DNA of 64,000 nt from Aliterella atlantica CENA595 (GTDB lineage Bacteria; Cyanobacteriota; Cyanobacteriia; Cyanobacteriales; Chroococcidiopsidaceae): contig NZ_JYON01000019.1 in assembly GCF_000952155.1 (NCBI RefSeq), positions 1 to 64,000 on the forward strand, read 5' to 3'. The notes below the pieces were generated by a model. That model was not told the DNA's origin. It was given only the letters and a program-made list of their open reading frames with translations, and made no database searches. This document shows positions 44,275 to 53,746 of the stretch, one piece after another. Every line of letters starts with the position of its first letter. The stretch's first letter is position 1. The position numbers and the translations under genes are program-made.

Positions 44275-44691
44275 TCACTCACCACTGCTGAGAGTATCGA
44301 GTTCTTCAGGCAATACTACAGGAATCTCCGCACTAATAAATCCAGCTGGGTCGCGAGTTACTATTGCATCTACCTTGTGCGCTACCGCACAGGCATACTG
44401 TACTGCGTCTTCAAAATCTTGAAAATTTAAAGCAAGAGCTTGTTCTAATATTTCTAGATCGACTGCACAAATGTTTACATCCGACAAAATTTGAGTAATT
44501 GCATCTTGAGCTACTACTTTCCCTGATGCTTTACGGACGATGTAGTAGATATTTGTAATTGTTGTTGCGGCAATAAATCCCTCAATCTCTCCAGTATCAA
44601 TACGCTCAAATAATCTTGCTGCATTTGCTACAAATGGTTCTCGCTCTTGCAAGAAATCAAGAATAACATTGGTATCAATTAAAACCCGCAT
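44275..44691 (-). CDS. vapC: PIN-domain toxin (VapC-like ribonuclease)
   Basis: Predicted metal-dependent endoribonuclease of a type II toxin-antitoxin module. The PIN fold starts VLIDTNVILDFLQEREPF with the first catalytic Asp (D6). ATTITNIYYIVRK is typical of the second helix. The acidic pair is in DFEDAVQYACAVAHK, and the last Asp is in IVTRDPAGFISAEIPV. All four usual acidic positions are present, so it is probably active. Its 138 residues are normal. Its ATG overlaps the last base of the antitoxin stop region at 44691, so the pair is translationally coupled. Confidence 0.9.
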   Translation of the reverse strand: MRVLIDTNVILDFLQEREPFVANAARLFERIDTGEIEGFIAATTITNIYYIVRKASGKVVAQDAITQILSDVNICAVDLEILEQALALNFQDFEDAVQYACAVAHKVDAIVTRDPAGFISAEIPVVLPEELDTLSSGE

Positions 44692-44912
44692 TACTGATAC
44701 TTCTCGGTCAAGTAAGTCACGTAATCTTCTTTGGTATCAGCCTCACCTGTAGCTGCCGAACTCTTGGCAATGCCTCTTAGTCGAGACAGGTTTCCCTGTT
44801 TTAAATTAGGGTGTGTTTCTCTTTTAAGAGACTCTAAAAGAGCTTGTACCAACTGCCAGCGATCGCTAGTGGATAATTGCAGCACTTGTTTTTGTAGTTC
44901 TTGTAATGTCAT
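44691..44912 (-). CDS. vapB: VapB-like antitoxin
   Basis: A 73-residue partner upstream of the PIN toxin. The N-terminal helix MTLQELQKQVLQLSTSDRWQ, then LVQALLESLKRE, is the pattern of cyanobacterial short antitoxins paired with PIN toxins (DUF2281-like). The C-terminal half (LRGIAKSSAATGEADTKEDY, then VTYLTEKYQ) is probably the toxin-wrapping part. A second, broken copy of that half lies at 42171. The module is expected to repress its own promoter in the region 44913-44998, but no operator was recognised. Confidence 0.85.
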   Translation of the reverse strand: MTLQELQKQVLQLSTSDRWQLVQALLESLKRETHPNLKQGNLSRLRGIAKSSAATGEADTKEDYVTYLTEKYQ

Positions 44913-44998
44913 TTTCCCAGAAATGTGTAGAGCCTACCATACACTGATTTTAAGCCTTTGGTACTGGTGCAAGACTCAAAAGGAGAAAAATGCTATTC

Positions 44999-45562
44999 TT
45001 ACTCCAGCAACCAAGCAAACAAATCCTTAACTGTGAGGCGTAAATTGCTGGCAAAAGTTGGTACAGGAAGCACCTGATCCGGCTCATCAAATACTTCCAT
45101 TTCTTGTTTCGGACGATAGATAAATATGGTTTGCTCTTCAGGATCGATTAACCAGCCCATTTGCGTCCCATACTTGAGACAATGAAGAATGTTTTTTGTT
45201 ACTCTAGTTTGGCTTTGGTCTGGGGATAAGATTTCAATTGTCCAATCTGGAGCAATAGAAAATATATTAGCAATTTCCCCATTTTCATCGCGGGGGATAT
45301 TTTCCCAAGTAAAAACTACAATATCAGGAACAATCGAGCGATCGCCAAAGGTACAACGTAGCTCAGGGAATGCACGAGCAAGGCGCTTATGTTTGACAAT
45401 GCTGTTAATAGCAGGTACAAATTCTCCTTGAATGGCACTATGTTTTCCCTGTGGCATCGGTTTTTGGATAATTTGACCATCAATATATTCACTAGCAGGT
45501 TTTGTTTCCGGTAGTTTCAGAAACTCCGCCAATGTCAATGATTTAGATGGTATTTGTACCAT
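44999..45562 (-). CDS. Uma2 (DUF820) family putative nuclease
   Basis: A 187-residue member with the short C-terminus. MVQIPSKSLTLAEFLKLPET is the common opening (TLAEFLxLPETKPASEY is a strong family hallmark). Then follow LRCTFGDRSIVPDIVVFTWE with the acidic Pro-Asp, APDWTIEILSPDQSQTRV with the E/D residues, and LKYGTQMGWLIDPEEQTIFIYRP. The conserved acidic residues and the Lys/Gln positions are in place for a PD-(D/E)XK-like site. Function is unknown. It lies 86 bases upstream of the vapBC-like pair on the same strand. Confidence 0.88.
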   Translation of the reverse strand: MVQIPSKSLTLAEFLKLPETKPASEYIDGQIIQKPMPQGKHSAIQGEFVPAINSIVKHKRLARAFPELRCTFGDRSIVPDIVVFTWENIPRDENGEIANIFSIAPDWTIEILSPDQSQTRVTKNILHCLKYGTQMGWLIDPEEQTIFIYRPKQEMEVFDEPDQVLPVPTFASNLRLTVKDLFAWLLE

Positions 45563-45724
45563 TTTGGGCTTACCTCTAGCTCTGTAAGATCCAAACTAAA
45601 TTTCTATTGTATTGCCTGTATCCAAGCCGCGCACCTTCATGCGGCAAATAACCTCAAATTCCTATTTTGCATCTTTCACCTACAACAAAACTACAGTCAA
45701 CTTTTTAATTAAGTTCGCTACTAT

Positions 45725-45934
45725 ATGTCTGAAGTTATTGAGATTCCTGTAGAATTAACACGATTCCAGTCTCCCCAAGCGGTTCAAGCACGTTTACAAT
45801 TTTTGCTAGAGCGTCAGGATGAGGGTTATGCGCTATCTTATGCAGAACAACAGGAAGCAGCAGGGCTTGTTGAACTAGCAGAATTTTTGTCTCTACTGCG
45901 TTTGCGCTCAACACAAGTCACGAAGCAAGCATAA
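45725..45934 (+). CDS. Small conserved protein preceding an HNH gene remnant
   Basis: A 69-residue acidic protein: MSEVIEIPVELTRFQSPQAV, then a helical LQFLLERQDEGYALSYAEQQ and VELAEFLSLLRLRSTQVTKQ. Proteins of this kind are met in cyanobacteria just ahead of an HNH endonuclease gene. Here the next codons (from 45935) begin such a gene but it is cut short. Alone, its function is unknown; a partner or inhibitor of the nuclease is a guess from gene order. Confidence 0.7.
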   Translation: MSEVIEIPVELTRFQSPQAVQARLQFLLERQDEGYALSYAEQQEAAGLVELAEFLSLLRLRSTQVTKQA

Positions 45935-45997
45935 GTGACTGCAATCCCAGCTTTTCTGCGTCGATTAGTAATTCAAAGAGCTAATAAACGATCGATC
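45935..45997 (+). pseudogene. 5' fragment of an HNH endonuclease gene
   Basis: A GTG directly after the preceding stop starts VTAIPAFLRRLVIQRANKR, the standard opening of many HNH nucleases, which continue with a zinc-finger CEYC. Here the frame instead runs into SISYLNSGVENA and unrelated sequence at a HIP1 site, and no HNH motif follows. The rest of the gene has been deleted. Confidence 0.7.
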
Positions 45998-46031
45998 AGT
46001 TATCTAAACTCAGGCGTGGAAAATGCGATCG

Positions 46032-47855
46032 CTAACTCCCCAACATCTGCAAGTTATGCAAGCTAGCATACAATCCACCTTGGGCTAATAGCTCCTCATG
46101 ACTACCTGACTCAATTAATTCACCCCGTTTGAGGACAAAGATTCGATCTACATTACGAATAGTTGAGAGGCGGTGAGCAATAACGATCGCAGTTCGTTCT
46201 ACCAATAATCGATCTAAAGCATCTTGAATCAATGCTTCTGTTCTTACATCCAAACTAGCTGTTGCCTCATCCAATACCAGAATATGCGGGTTGCGAATAG
46301 CGGCGCGAGCAAATGCTAATAACTGTTTTTGTCCGCTCGAAAGGTTTGTACCCCGTTCCCGCAGTTGAGTATCGTAGGTTTGCGGTAGTTGTTCGATAAA
46401 CTGAGCAACGTTAGTTTTTTCGGCGGCTGCACGAATTTCCTCCATTGAGTAACTATCGCCCAAGGTAATGTTACTTTTAACATCGCCAGCAAACAAAAAT
46501 CCTTCTTGCAAAATAACTGCCATCCGCCGCCGCAGTTCAGATTGCGGTAAGTCTTTGACATTAATGCCATCTACCAAAATCCGCCCCTTACTAGGTTCGT
46601 AAAGGCGGCACAATAGCCTAATTATCGAACTTTTACCCGCACCTGTAGGACCAACTAAAGCAACTTTTTCCCCAGGTTTAATCGTAAAACTTAGCTCCTT
46701 AATTACGTAATCGTCATCTTTGTAAGCAAACCAGACATTCTCAAAGCGGATTTCGCCTACTTGGGGAGTAGCAATTGTGGCTGCTCCTTCAATTTTGTAT
46801 TCTGGATCGCGGATTTCAATTGGCTCGTCTAAAATATCGCTAACTCGCTCTACAGCCGTAAACCCTGCTTGAATAGCAGTAAATTTTTCGGCAAATTGAC
46901 GCAAAGGATCGAATAAGCGTTGGGCAAATAAAATAAATGTTGATAGCGTCCCTAACGTTAATTGTTCGCGGAGAATAAGGAAACCACCTAGCCAAAGTAC
47001 AGCAGCGATCGCAACTAGGGCAATCCATTCTAAAGTAGCTGATACTGCTGAATCGTGAAAAATAGTTTTATCTACTTCTTTGATATAACGCTGGTTATTG
47101 GTACGAAACATCTCAGAGTTGAATCGTTCGCGGCGAAATAGCTGCACGACATTGATGCCGATGATATTTTCCTGCAATGAAGAGTTGAGAATCGATAACT
47201 CTTCTCTAGCTTTGTAGTTCGCCTTACGATACTGCTGCTGGAAATAGATAATTAGCCCAGTAATAGGAAACAGCATCAACACTAGCATTAGAGCTAGTTG
47301 CCATTGCTCCCTAAACATAAAAAATACAATCACCAGCATAGAAAACAAATCGCTGACGATGCCAATTGCACCAGTAGTAAAGACATCGCCTAATGCTTCT
47401 ACATCGCTAGTAAGGCGGGTAATCAATTTTCCTACTGGGGTGCTGTCAAAAAAGCGCACCGCTAAGGATGTGACGTGCTGAAATAAATCTGCACGAATAT
47501 CCGCAGTAATTTGTTGCCCTACTTTTTGAACTAGATATCCCTGGATACCAGTAAAAATTAAGCGAATTACAACTGTAAATAGCAATAAAGCTTCTAAAAA
47601 CGCTAGTCCTTGCGATAACGGCAGATTTCGCAGAAATTCATAGGTACTTGGTTCTTGCCGAATCAGGGAAATTGCTTGTCCAATTAAAATCGGCTGCAAT
47701 GCTCCAGCGATAGATAATGGCACGAGCAACAACATCGAAACTGTCAGTAACCGTCCGTGACGACGGGCATAAGGTACTAACCTCAGAAACAAGCGCCAGT
47801 CATTTTCCTTGGTGCGGCGATTTCGCAGCGGTGTTGCAGGTGATACGCTAGTCAT
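46032..47855 (-). CDS. ABC exporter, fused membrane and ATPase domains (MsbA/MDR-like)
   Basis: Homodimeric type-IV ABC exporter half-transporter. Residues about 30-330 hold six membrane helices with the long intracellular loops (KLITRLTSDVEALGDVFTTG). Residues about 365-600 hold the ATPase: Walker A GPTGAGKSS, Q-loop VILQEGFLF, signature LSSGQKQLLAFARA, Walker B ILVLDEATASLD and switch His in IAHRLSTI. Its 607 residues are normal. The substrate (lipid, peptide or drug) is unknown. It stands alone and is divergent from proA. Confidence 0.93.
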   Translation of the reverse strand: MTSVSPATPLRNRRTKENDWRLFLRLVPYARRHGRLLTVSMLLLVPLSIAGALQPILIGQAISLIRQEPSTYEFLRNLPLSQGLAFLEALLLFTVVIRLIFTGIQGYLVQKVGQQITADIRADLFQHVTSLAVRFFDSTPVGKLITRLTSDVEALGDVFTTGAIGIVSDLFSMLVIVFFMFREQWQLALMLVLMLFPITGLIIYFQQQYRKANYKAREELSILNSSLQENIIGINVVQLFRRERFNSEMFRTNNQRYIKEVDKTIFHDSAVSATLEWIALVAIAAVLWLGGFLILREQLTLGTLSTFILFAQRLFDPLRQFAEKFTAIQAGFTAVERVSDILDEPIEIRDPEYKIEGAATIATPQVGEIRFENVWFAYKDDDYVIKELSFTIKPGEKVALVGPTGAGKSSIIRLLCRLYEPSKGRILVDGINVKDLPQSELRRRMAVILQEGFLFAGDVKSNITLGDSYSMEEIRAAAEKTNVAQFIEQLPQTYDTQLRERGTNLSSGQKQLLAFARAAIRNPHILVLDEATASLDVRTEALIQDALDRLLVERTAIVIAHRLSTIRNVDRIFVLKRGELIESGSHEELLAQGGLYASLHNLQMLGS

Positions 47856-47964
47856 TTAAAACTTAAATAGTAAGGCTGCTAATATCTTTACATTCCTTCA
47901 AGGATAGCGATCGCTTCTTACCCCTGTCACCATGCTACAGATTGAGGTAGCGCTAAATATTGTT

Positions 47965-49257
47965 ATGAGTAATAATTCCCTAATCAAAACTGCCCAAGCT
48001 TGTCGCCAAAGCGCCCAAAAGCTAGCAATGTTATCAACTGAGGCGAAAAATGCAGCTATAGAAGAAGTCGCCCAAGCTCTAGAATCAGCAAAAGCAGAAA
48101 TTATTGTGGCAAATGGTGCAGATTGTCAAGCTGCTGTGAGTGCAGGTATTCCCAAGCCTTTATACAATCGCCTGAAATTGGATGAAGCCAAGCTCAAAGA
48201 TGCGATCGCTGGAGTACGCGATGTTGCTAAATTAAGCGATCCTGTGGGTGCAGTGCAAATTCACCGTCAGTTAGATGATGATTTAATTCTCAAGCGCGTT
48301 ACTTGTCCGTTGGGAGTTTTGGGAGTTATTTTTGAAGCAAGACCTGATGCGGCTATTCAAATTTCTACATTGGCAATTAAGTCAGGAAATGGCGTAATCC
48401 TCAAGTGCGGACAAGAGGCGATTAATTCTTGTCAGGCAATTCTAAAAGCTATTGGTCAAGGATTGGCGCAAGCTGGGATTAGTCCTGATGTCGTCCAATT
48501 GCTGACTACTAGAGAAGAAACATTAGAACTATTAAGTTTAGATGCTTACGTGGATCTAATTATTCCTAGAGGCTCTAATTCTTTTGTCCGCTTTGTGCAA
48601 AATAATACTCATATTCCCGTATTAGGTCATGCGGAAGGTATTTGTCACTTATATGTAGATGCACAGGCGGATATTGCTCAGGCTGTGGATATTGCTGTAG
48701 ATGCTAAGACTCAATACCCCGCTGCTTGTAATGCAATTGAAACTTTGCTAGTCCACAAGGATATTGCCCCAGCTTTTCTTCCCGCTGTTACAGAGGCTTT
48801 GCAGGCGCGTCAGGTGGAGTTAAGGGGCGATGAACGTACTCGCGCTGTTGTTGATGTTGCTGTGGCTAACGATGCGGATTGGGCGACTGAATATAGCGAT
48901 TTGGTTTTGGCTATAAGGGTTGTAGATTCTTTGGCTGAGGCGATTGCTCATATTAATGATTACGGTTCTGGTCATACTGATGCGATCGCAACTCAAGACG
49001 CTGATGCTGCTAATGTATTTATAGCCCAGGTTAATAGTGCTGGAGTTTATCATAATTGCTCTACGCGCTTTGCTGATGGCTTCCGCTACGGTTTCGGGGC
49101 TGAGGTGGGAATCAGTACCCAAAAGCTGCCTCCTCGCGGTCCTGTGGGCTTAGAAGGGCTTGTTACTTACAAGTATCAGGTTGTAGGTGATGGGCATATA
49201 GTAGCTAGTTACACAGGCACAGATTGCAAACAGTTTAAGCATCAGGATTTGGGGTAA
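47965..49257 (+). CDS. proA: Glutamate-5-semialdehyde dehydrogenase (gamma-glutamyl phosphate reductase)
   Basis: NADPH-dependent second enzyme of proline synthesis. The frame opens at 47932, but ATG 47965 ([20 protein letters not shown]) fits the family start. [27 protein letters not shown] is the diagnostic N-terminal block. [14 protein letters not shown] follows, and the active-site cysteine is in [40 protein letters not shown] is the conserved C-terminal block. Its 430 residues are normal. proB is not adjacent. Confidence 0.95.
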   Translation: MSNNSLIKTAQACRQSAQKLAMLSTEAKNAAIEEVAQALESAKAEIIVANGADCQAAVSAGIPKPLYNRLKLDEAKLKDAIAGVRDVAKLSDPVGAVQIHRQLDDDLILKRVTCPLGVLGVIFEARPDAAIQISTLAIKSGNGVILKCGQEAINSCQAILKAIGQGLAQAGISPDVVQLLTTREETLELLSLDAYVDLIIPRGSNSFVRFVQNNTHIPVLGHAEGICHLYVDAQADIAQAVDIAVDAKTQYPAACNAIETLLVHKDIAPAFLPAVTEALQARQVELRGDERTRAVVDVAVANDADWATEYSDLVLAIRVVDSLAEAIAHINDYGSGHTDAIATQDADAANVFIAQVNSAGVYHNCSTRFADGFRYGFGAEVGISTQKLPPRGPVGLEGLVTYKYQVVGDGHIVASYTGTDCKQFKHQDLG

Positions 49258-49274
49258 AACAGAGCAGGGGATGT

Positions 49275-49314
49275 AGAGACTTAGCAGTGCTACGTCTAGC
49301 TGCTACGTCTAGCA
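49275..49314. repeat. Dispersed AGACGTAGC palindrome, copy 3 with partial duplication
   Basis: AGACTTAGC-AGT-GCTACGTCT (49277-49297; one mismatch in the stem), followed by a repeat of GCTACGTCTAGC. It lies just after proA and before the convergent menF. Confidence 0.75.
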
Positions 49315-49362
49315 TGAATACGGGGGGAGTATGAGCAAACAGATAACAAGTTATTTTCTTTT

Positions 49363-50772
49363 TCAAGTTAAGGCTTTGAGTAGGGCTTGGAGTTTGAGTT
49401 GGATTTCTGCTAGTTCTTTGGCTGGATCTGAGCCTGCTACTATTCCTGCTCCAGCGTATAGGATAGCTCTATTTCTGTCTATCAGTGCGGAACGTATGCC
49501 TACTATGAATTCGCTGTTGTTTTGGGTGTCTATCCATCCTATAGGGGCTGCGTATAAGCCTCTCTCGAAGTTTTCGTAGTGTCTGATTTGTTGGCAGGCT
49601 ATGTCTCTGGTTTCTCCTGCTACTGCTGGGGTAGGGTGAAGTTGGGCTACTATTTCTAAGGGGTGTACGTTGTGAGGAATTTTTGCTTCTATCGGTGTCC
49701 ACAGATGTTGGATGTTTGCTAGTTGCCTTAGTCTTGGTGCTAGAATCTGAGGCTTGATTCCTAGCTGGTTTAAGTGTTGGGTAATAAAGTCTATTACTAC
49801 TTTGTGTTCGCGTTTTTCTTTGTCGCTGTTTAATAATTGGTTGGCTAGTTGTTTGTCTGCTATGGCTGTTTTGCCTCTAGGGGCTGAACCTGCTAAGGCA
49901 TCTATTTCTAATTTGCGATCGCTTATGCTTATTAGTCTCTCTGGGCTTGCTCCAATGAAGTTTTGCCCTTTGCTGTTGCTAATGGAAAATATATAGCAGT
50001 TTGGATGGTTTTGCCGCAGGTTATCCAAGGAGTTATATAGACTGAAATCCTTTGCCGACCATACATTTAGGGCTTGCGCTAATACTATTTTATTTAGTTG
50101 TCCGGCTCTGATAGATGTTAATGCAGCTAAAATTGTTTGCTGAAGTTTTTTGGTGTCAGCTATATCTTTTGTATGTAAATTGTGGGAAAAACTATATTTG
50201 TTTGTTTGCTGCTCTATTGTGACAATCTTGCTAATATCACTTTTTAACTGAGGTATTAATGCTGGTAAATTTGTGTTTGGGTCGATTGCTATGTTGGCAA
50301 TTAATATTGTGCGATCGCTATCCCTAACAATCTGCCAACATGGTAAAAATACTGTTGCAGCAGCAAATGGATAGTCTGCTTCTGTGGTGTCAAAGAAACT
50401 AAAGCTGCAAAAAAATCTCGGTTCTGTTGTAAATTTATTAAGCTTATCAAAAATTATTATATCTTCTGTACAGGTTTTGATAAAATTTTGAACTTTACTA
50501 AATCTGTTTTTGCCTTCTATTTGTAGTTGTGCTACTGCATCTATAGCTGCGATCGCTTCTTGTTTACCTTTGTTTTCAAAGTAAAAATTTAATTGCTCTT
50601 GTTTTGCTAAGTTTTCAAAAATAATTAGCGGATCTACTTGTTCAATTGCTATTGGTATGCTAATGAATTGTCGTTTGTTTTTGAGTAGGCTTTTTTGCTG
50701 GCAAGCTAAAAGAAATTGATATAGTTCCTTGTAGTCTAAAGAAATATTCGTTGGACGCGGTAGAACTTGCAT
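49363..50772 (-). CDS. menF: Isochorismate synthase
   Basis: Converts chorismate to isochorismate for phylloquinone (vitamin K1), the A1 electron acceptor of photosystem I. The chorismate-utilising domain fills the last 260 residues: KIVLAQALNV with the general-base Lys, NFIGASPERLIS, IDALAGSAPRG, HLWTPIEAKI, HPTPAVAGETRD and ERGLYAAPIGWIDTQ. The N-terminal 200 residues are variable, as usual. Its 469 residues are normal. It is divergent from menA-menC. Confidence 0.93.
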   Translation of the reverse strand: MQVLPRPTNISLDYKELYQFLLACQQKSLLKNKRQFISIPIAIEQVDPLIIFENLAKQEQLNFYFENKGKQEAIAAIDAVAQLQIEGKNRFSKVQNFIKTCTEDIIIFDKLNKFTTEPRFFCSFSFFDTTEADYPFAAATVFLPCWQIVRDSDRTILIANIAIDPNTNLPALIPQLKSDISKIVTIEQQTNKYSFSHNLHTKDIADTKKLQQTILAALTSIRAGQLNKIVLAQALNVWSAKDFSLYNSLDNLRQNHPNCYIFSISNSKGQNFIGASPERLISISDRKLEIDALAGSAPRGKTAIADKQLANQLLNSDKEKREHKVVIDFITQHLNQLGIKPQILAPRLRQLANIQHLWTPIEAKIPHNVHPLEIVAQLHPTPAVAGETRDIACQQIRHYENFERGLYAAPIGWIDTQNNSEFIVGIRSALIDRNRAILYAGAGIVAGSDPAKELAEIQLKLQALLKALT

Positions 50773-51082
50773 GAATGTAGAAATAGTAAATTTTTTTAAA
50801 GATACGTTCCTAAATTGCGACAGAGCATGATGGTATTTCTAGAGGGAGCATATTTATACGACCTCTAACCATCTAGGCAGAAATCTGATTTCATGCCTAT
50901 CTCCATGCTCGATCTTAGTCTATAGCCTTGAAGTCAAAACTCCTGTTGGTACTGATTTCTCTATGGTACAGAAGAACTGGCAAGGGTAATAATTTGTTTT
51001 CCGGTTGGTACTAACTTATAAGTGCTTATAGTCGATTTGCGTGCATTAGTTAAGCTGTTGACAATTTTATTTACAACTTCTG
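50773..51082. promoter_or_regulatory. Divergent promoter region of menF and menA-menC
   Basis: A 310-base spacer with no credible protein frame. GTTGGTACT-type units occur twice (near 50944 and 51004) as direct repeats, which may be regulatory; no known operator was recognised. Confidence 0.4.
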
Positions 51083-51991
51083 ATGACTACTATTACAAAT
51101 TCAATTTCATATCCGCAAAAAAATCTATGGATGGCAGCAATTAAGCCGCCAATGTATAGTGTTGCTGTTATTCCTATCTGGGTAGGAAGTGCGATCGCTT
51201 TTGCAGAAACTAATACTTTTAAAGGGCTGTGTTTTGCTACTTTTTTAATGTCTGCTATTGCTATAGTTGCTTGGATTAATCTGAGTAATGATGTATTTGA
51301 TGCAGAAACAGGTATCGATAAAAATAAAGCCCATTCTTTGGTAAATTTAACAGGTAATAAGCAGTTAATTTTTTGGCTGGGAAATCTGTTTTTAAGTTTG
51401 GGCTTGTTGGGTATAATTGCGATCGCTTGGTGGCAAAAAGACTTAACTGTAATCTGGCTAATTTTGCTATCTTGTGCTTTAGGTTATAGTTACCAAGGAC
51501 CGCCTTTTCGTCTCGGCTACCAGGGTGTAGGCGAAATTATTTGCTTTTTCTGTTTTGGTCCTTTGGCAGTAGCCGCAGCTTACTACAGTCAAGCGCAATC
51601 TTTCTCTGCTGCTTGCTTCGTCGCTTCGATTGTAGTTGGTATTGCCACAAGTTTGATATTATTTTGCTCTCATTTCCATCAAGTTACAGACGATTTAGCC
51701 GCTGGCAAAAAGTCGCCAATTGTCCGTCTCGGTACGCTAAAGGCTGCTAATTTATTACCTTGGCTATGTGGCAGCATCTATTTACTGACAAGCTTGTTTG
51801 TAGTTTTGGGCAGCTTCCCAGTTTGGACGTTGCTAATTTGGTTGAGTCTACCTTTTGCGCTCAAGCTATCTCGCCATGCTTTACAAAATCACGATCGCCC
51901 AGAACAAGTAAGCAATTGTAAATTCATTGCTGTAGCTTTGCATTTTTGGAGCGGGCTATTTTTGGCTTTAGGTTTTGTGCTGGCTGGCTAA
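51083..51991 (+). CDS. menA: 1,4-dihydroxy-2-naphthoate phytyltransferase (UbiA family)
   Basis: Membrane prenyltransferase attaching the phytyl chain in phylloquinone synthesis. About eight membrane segments. The first Asp-rich motif is NLSNDVFDAETGID (NDxxDxxxD, near residues 71-84) and the second is HQVTDDLAAGKKSP (near 200-213). Both bind the Mg-diphosphate of phytyl-PP. KPPMYSVAVIPIWVGSAIAF is the typical opening. Its 302 residues are normal. Its TAA overlaps the menC ATG (TAATG), so the two are coupled. Confidence 0.94.
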   Translation: MTTITNSISYPQKNLWMAAIKPPMYSVAVIPIWVGSAIAFAETNTFKGLCFATFLMSAIAIVAWINLSNDVFDAETGIDKNKAHSLVNLTGNKQLIFWLGNLFLSLGLLGIIAIAWWQKDLTVIWLILLSCALGYSYQGPPFRLGYQGVGEIICFFCFGPLAVAAAYYSQAQSFSAACFVASIVVGIATSLILFCSHFHQVTDDLAAGKKSPIVRLGTLKAANLLPWLCGSIYLLTSLFVVLGSFPVWTLLIWLSLPFALKLSRHALQNHDRPEQVSNCKFIAVALHFWSGLFLALGFVLAG

Positions 51992-52899
51992 TGCAATACT
52001 GCTTTGATTTTCATCCTTACAGGCGGAGATTTAAGCCTCCTTTACAAACTAGCTACGGCATTTGGGATGTAAGGGAGGGCATTATTATCGCGCTTACGGA
52101 TGAAACAGGTAATATCAGCAAAGGAGAAATTGCTCCGATTAGCTGGTTTGGTTCGGAGACTTTGACGCAAGCGCTGTCATTTTGTCAGCAGTTACCTGCA
52201 AAAATTACTGCAAATGAAGTTTTCTCAATTCCCGACAATTTGCCTGCTTGTCAATTTGCTTTTGAATCAGCCTTGAGCGTTCATCCTTCCTCCTCAAATA
52301 TTGCCTATAGTGGCTTATTACCTGCAGGAGAGACGGTTTTGCAGCAATGGCGAGTGCTTTACGATCGCGGTTATCGTACCTTAAAGTGGAAAATTGGCGT
52401 TCATCCCATTGCTGAGGAGTTAGCCATTTTTGATGTATTGGCGCGATCGCTTCCCAATTATGTCAAGCTGCGTTTAGATGCTAATGGTGGACTTAGTTAC
52501 GATGAGGCAAATTTGTGGTTATGGACTTGTGACAATTTAAAAGCATCGTCTATAGAAATTGAATTTATCGAACAACCGCTACCAGTAGAACAATTTGACG
52601 AGATGATGGAATTAGGTAGTTGTTATGCTACAGCGATCGCTCTTGATGAATCCGTTGCTACTTTCAACCAACTTGTTACCTGTTACGAGCGAGGCTGGCG
52701 AGATATTTTTGTCATCAAGCCTTGTATAGCTGGATATCCCTCCCGCTTGCGCCAATTTTGCCAGGAACGCGATATTGATGCTGTTTTCTCTTCTGTATTT
52801 GAGACAGATGTGGGTAGAGATGCGGCTTTACACTTAGCTGCGGATTTATCTCGCGGCGAGCGCGCTGTAGGATTTGGTATTAGCCACTGGTTTGAGTAG
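51991..52899 (+). CDS. menC: o-Succinylbenzoate synthase (enolase superfamily)
   Basis: Dehydrates SHCHC to o-succinylbenzoate in phylloquinone synthesis. The start ATG 51991 is set by the TAATG overlap with menA; a longer frame from 51946 would run through the menA end. The catalytic Lys is in LKWKIGVHP, and the metal ligands are the Asp of KLRLDANGG, the Glu of IEFIEQPLP and the Asp of ALDES. The second Lys is in FVIKPCIAGYP. Its 302 residues are slightly short but complete. The other men genes (menD, menB, menE) are not in the window. Confidence 0.93.
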   Translation: MQYCFDFHPYRRRFKPPLQTSYGIWDVREGIIIALTDETGNISKGEIAPISWFGSETLTQALSFCQQLPAKITANEVFSIPDNLPACQFAFESALSVHPSSSNIAYSGLLPAGETVLQQWRVLYDRGYRTLKWKIGVHPIAEELAIFDVLARSLPNYVKLRLDANGGLSYDEANLWLWTCDNLKASSIEIEFIEQPLPVEQFDEMMELGSCYATAIALDESVATFNQLVTCYERGWRDIFVIKPCIAGYPSRLRQFCQERDIDAVFSSVFETDVGRDAALHLAADLSRGERAVGFGISHWFE

Positions 52900-52930
52900 T
52901 ATCCATCTGCGTTCATCTGCATGGCAGGTG

Positions 52931-53518
52931 CTACAAGTCGGCAAAGCCGCCCAACGCACTGCCTCGTTCATCTACGTTCCTAAATGATTCTGGTTGCTGG
53001 CTAATCGTGTCTATAGCGGTTTTTAACCAATCAATATAAGCTTGTTCCCTTTGAATCGCTAAATCTATTACCAGTCGTTGCAAGACTTGTTCGCGGCTAG
53101 GATTGAGCTTTGGTAAATTAACCTCTTGGCACTTAGCTAGCTGTTCTTGGCGTGCTACTAATTGCTCATCTAATAATTGAGCGATCGCTGCGTTAGATAA
53201 TTGTGCGGCAAAAAACAACTGCACGAGCAATGGTTCGCGTACTGTAGGTAAGGGTTGATGGCACTCCAGCCATTTAGTTAGTTCGGCTTTCCCCGTTTCG
53301 GTTACGCTGTAAATCTTGCGATTGGGGCGATCGTGCTGTATTTCGACTTTGCAGCTAATCCAACCTTGGGCAACTAACTTATCGAGGGTTTTATATATTT
53401 GTGCTTGATCTGCTGCCCACAAGTAAGCCATGCAGCGATCGAAGCAATCTGTTTTTAAGTCATAGCCCGTTCTTTCTGCTTGCTGGAGAAAACCTAATAT
53501 TGCATACGCTAGCGACAT
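52931..53518 (-). CDS. PadR family transcriptional regulator
   Basis: DNA-binding repressor of the PadR/Vir-type. The N-terminal winged helix (residues about 4-85) starts LAYAILGFLQQAERTGYDLK. It continues QIYKTLDKLVAQGWISCKVE and the wing RKIYSVTETGKAELTKWL. The C-terminal helices (about 95-180) form the dimer domain with LLVQLFFAAQLSNAAIAQLL. The effector is unknown. The regulated genes are not obvious; an AT-rich inverted repeat upstream (53571) may be its own operator. Confidence 0.9.
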   Translation of the reverse strand: MSLAYAILGFLQQAERTGYDLKTDCFDRCMAYLWAADQAQIYKTLDKLVAQGWISCKVEIQHDRPNRKIYSVTETGKAELTKWLECHQPLPTVREPLLVQLFFAAQLSNAAIAQLLDEQLVARQEQLAKCQEVNLPKLNPSREQVLQRLVIDLAIQREQAYIDWLKTAIDTISQQPESFRNVDERGSALGGFADL

Positions 53519-53570
53519 AGTATTTTTGGTAAATATTTATATGCTCTATCTTATATATTTTTGTGCTATT

Positions 53571-53588
53571 ATATGAATAATCACATAT
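53571..53588. promoter_or_regulatory. Possible PadR operator
   Basis: ATATG-N8-CATAT, an inverted repeat in an AT-rich stretch 53 bases upstream of the padR start. PadR proteins often bind ATGT/ACAT-type dyads in their own promoters. Weak evidence. Confidence 0.35.
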
Positions 53589-53746
53589 AGGATTTATCTT
53601 AACAAAAGATTAGCGTCTGCTGATACTACAACCAACTTATCAGAGCGCTAATATGGGTCTAATCTGTTTGTTTAGAGGAGCGATCGCCCCAGAAATTAAA
53701 CAAGACTGAGCTATTGATGATTATCGTAACGGGAGGATGGGTTGCA

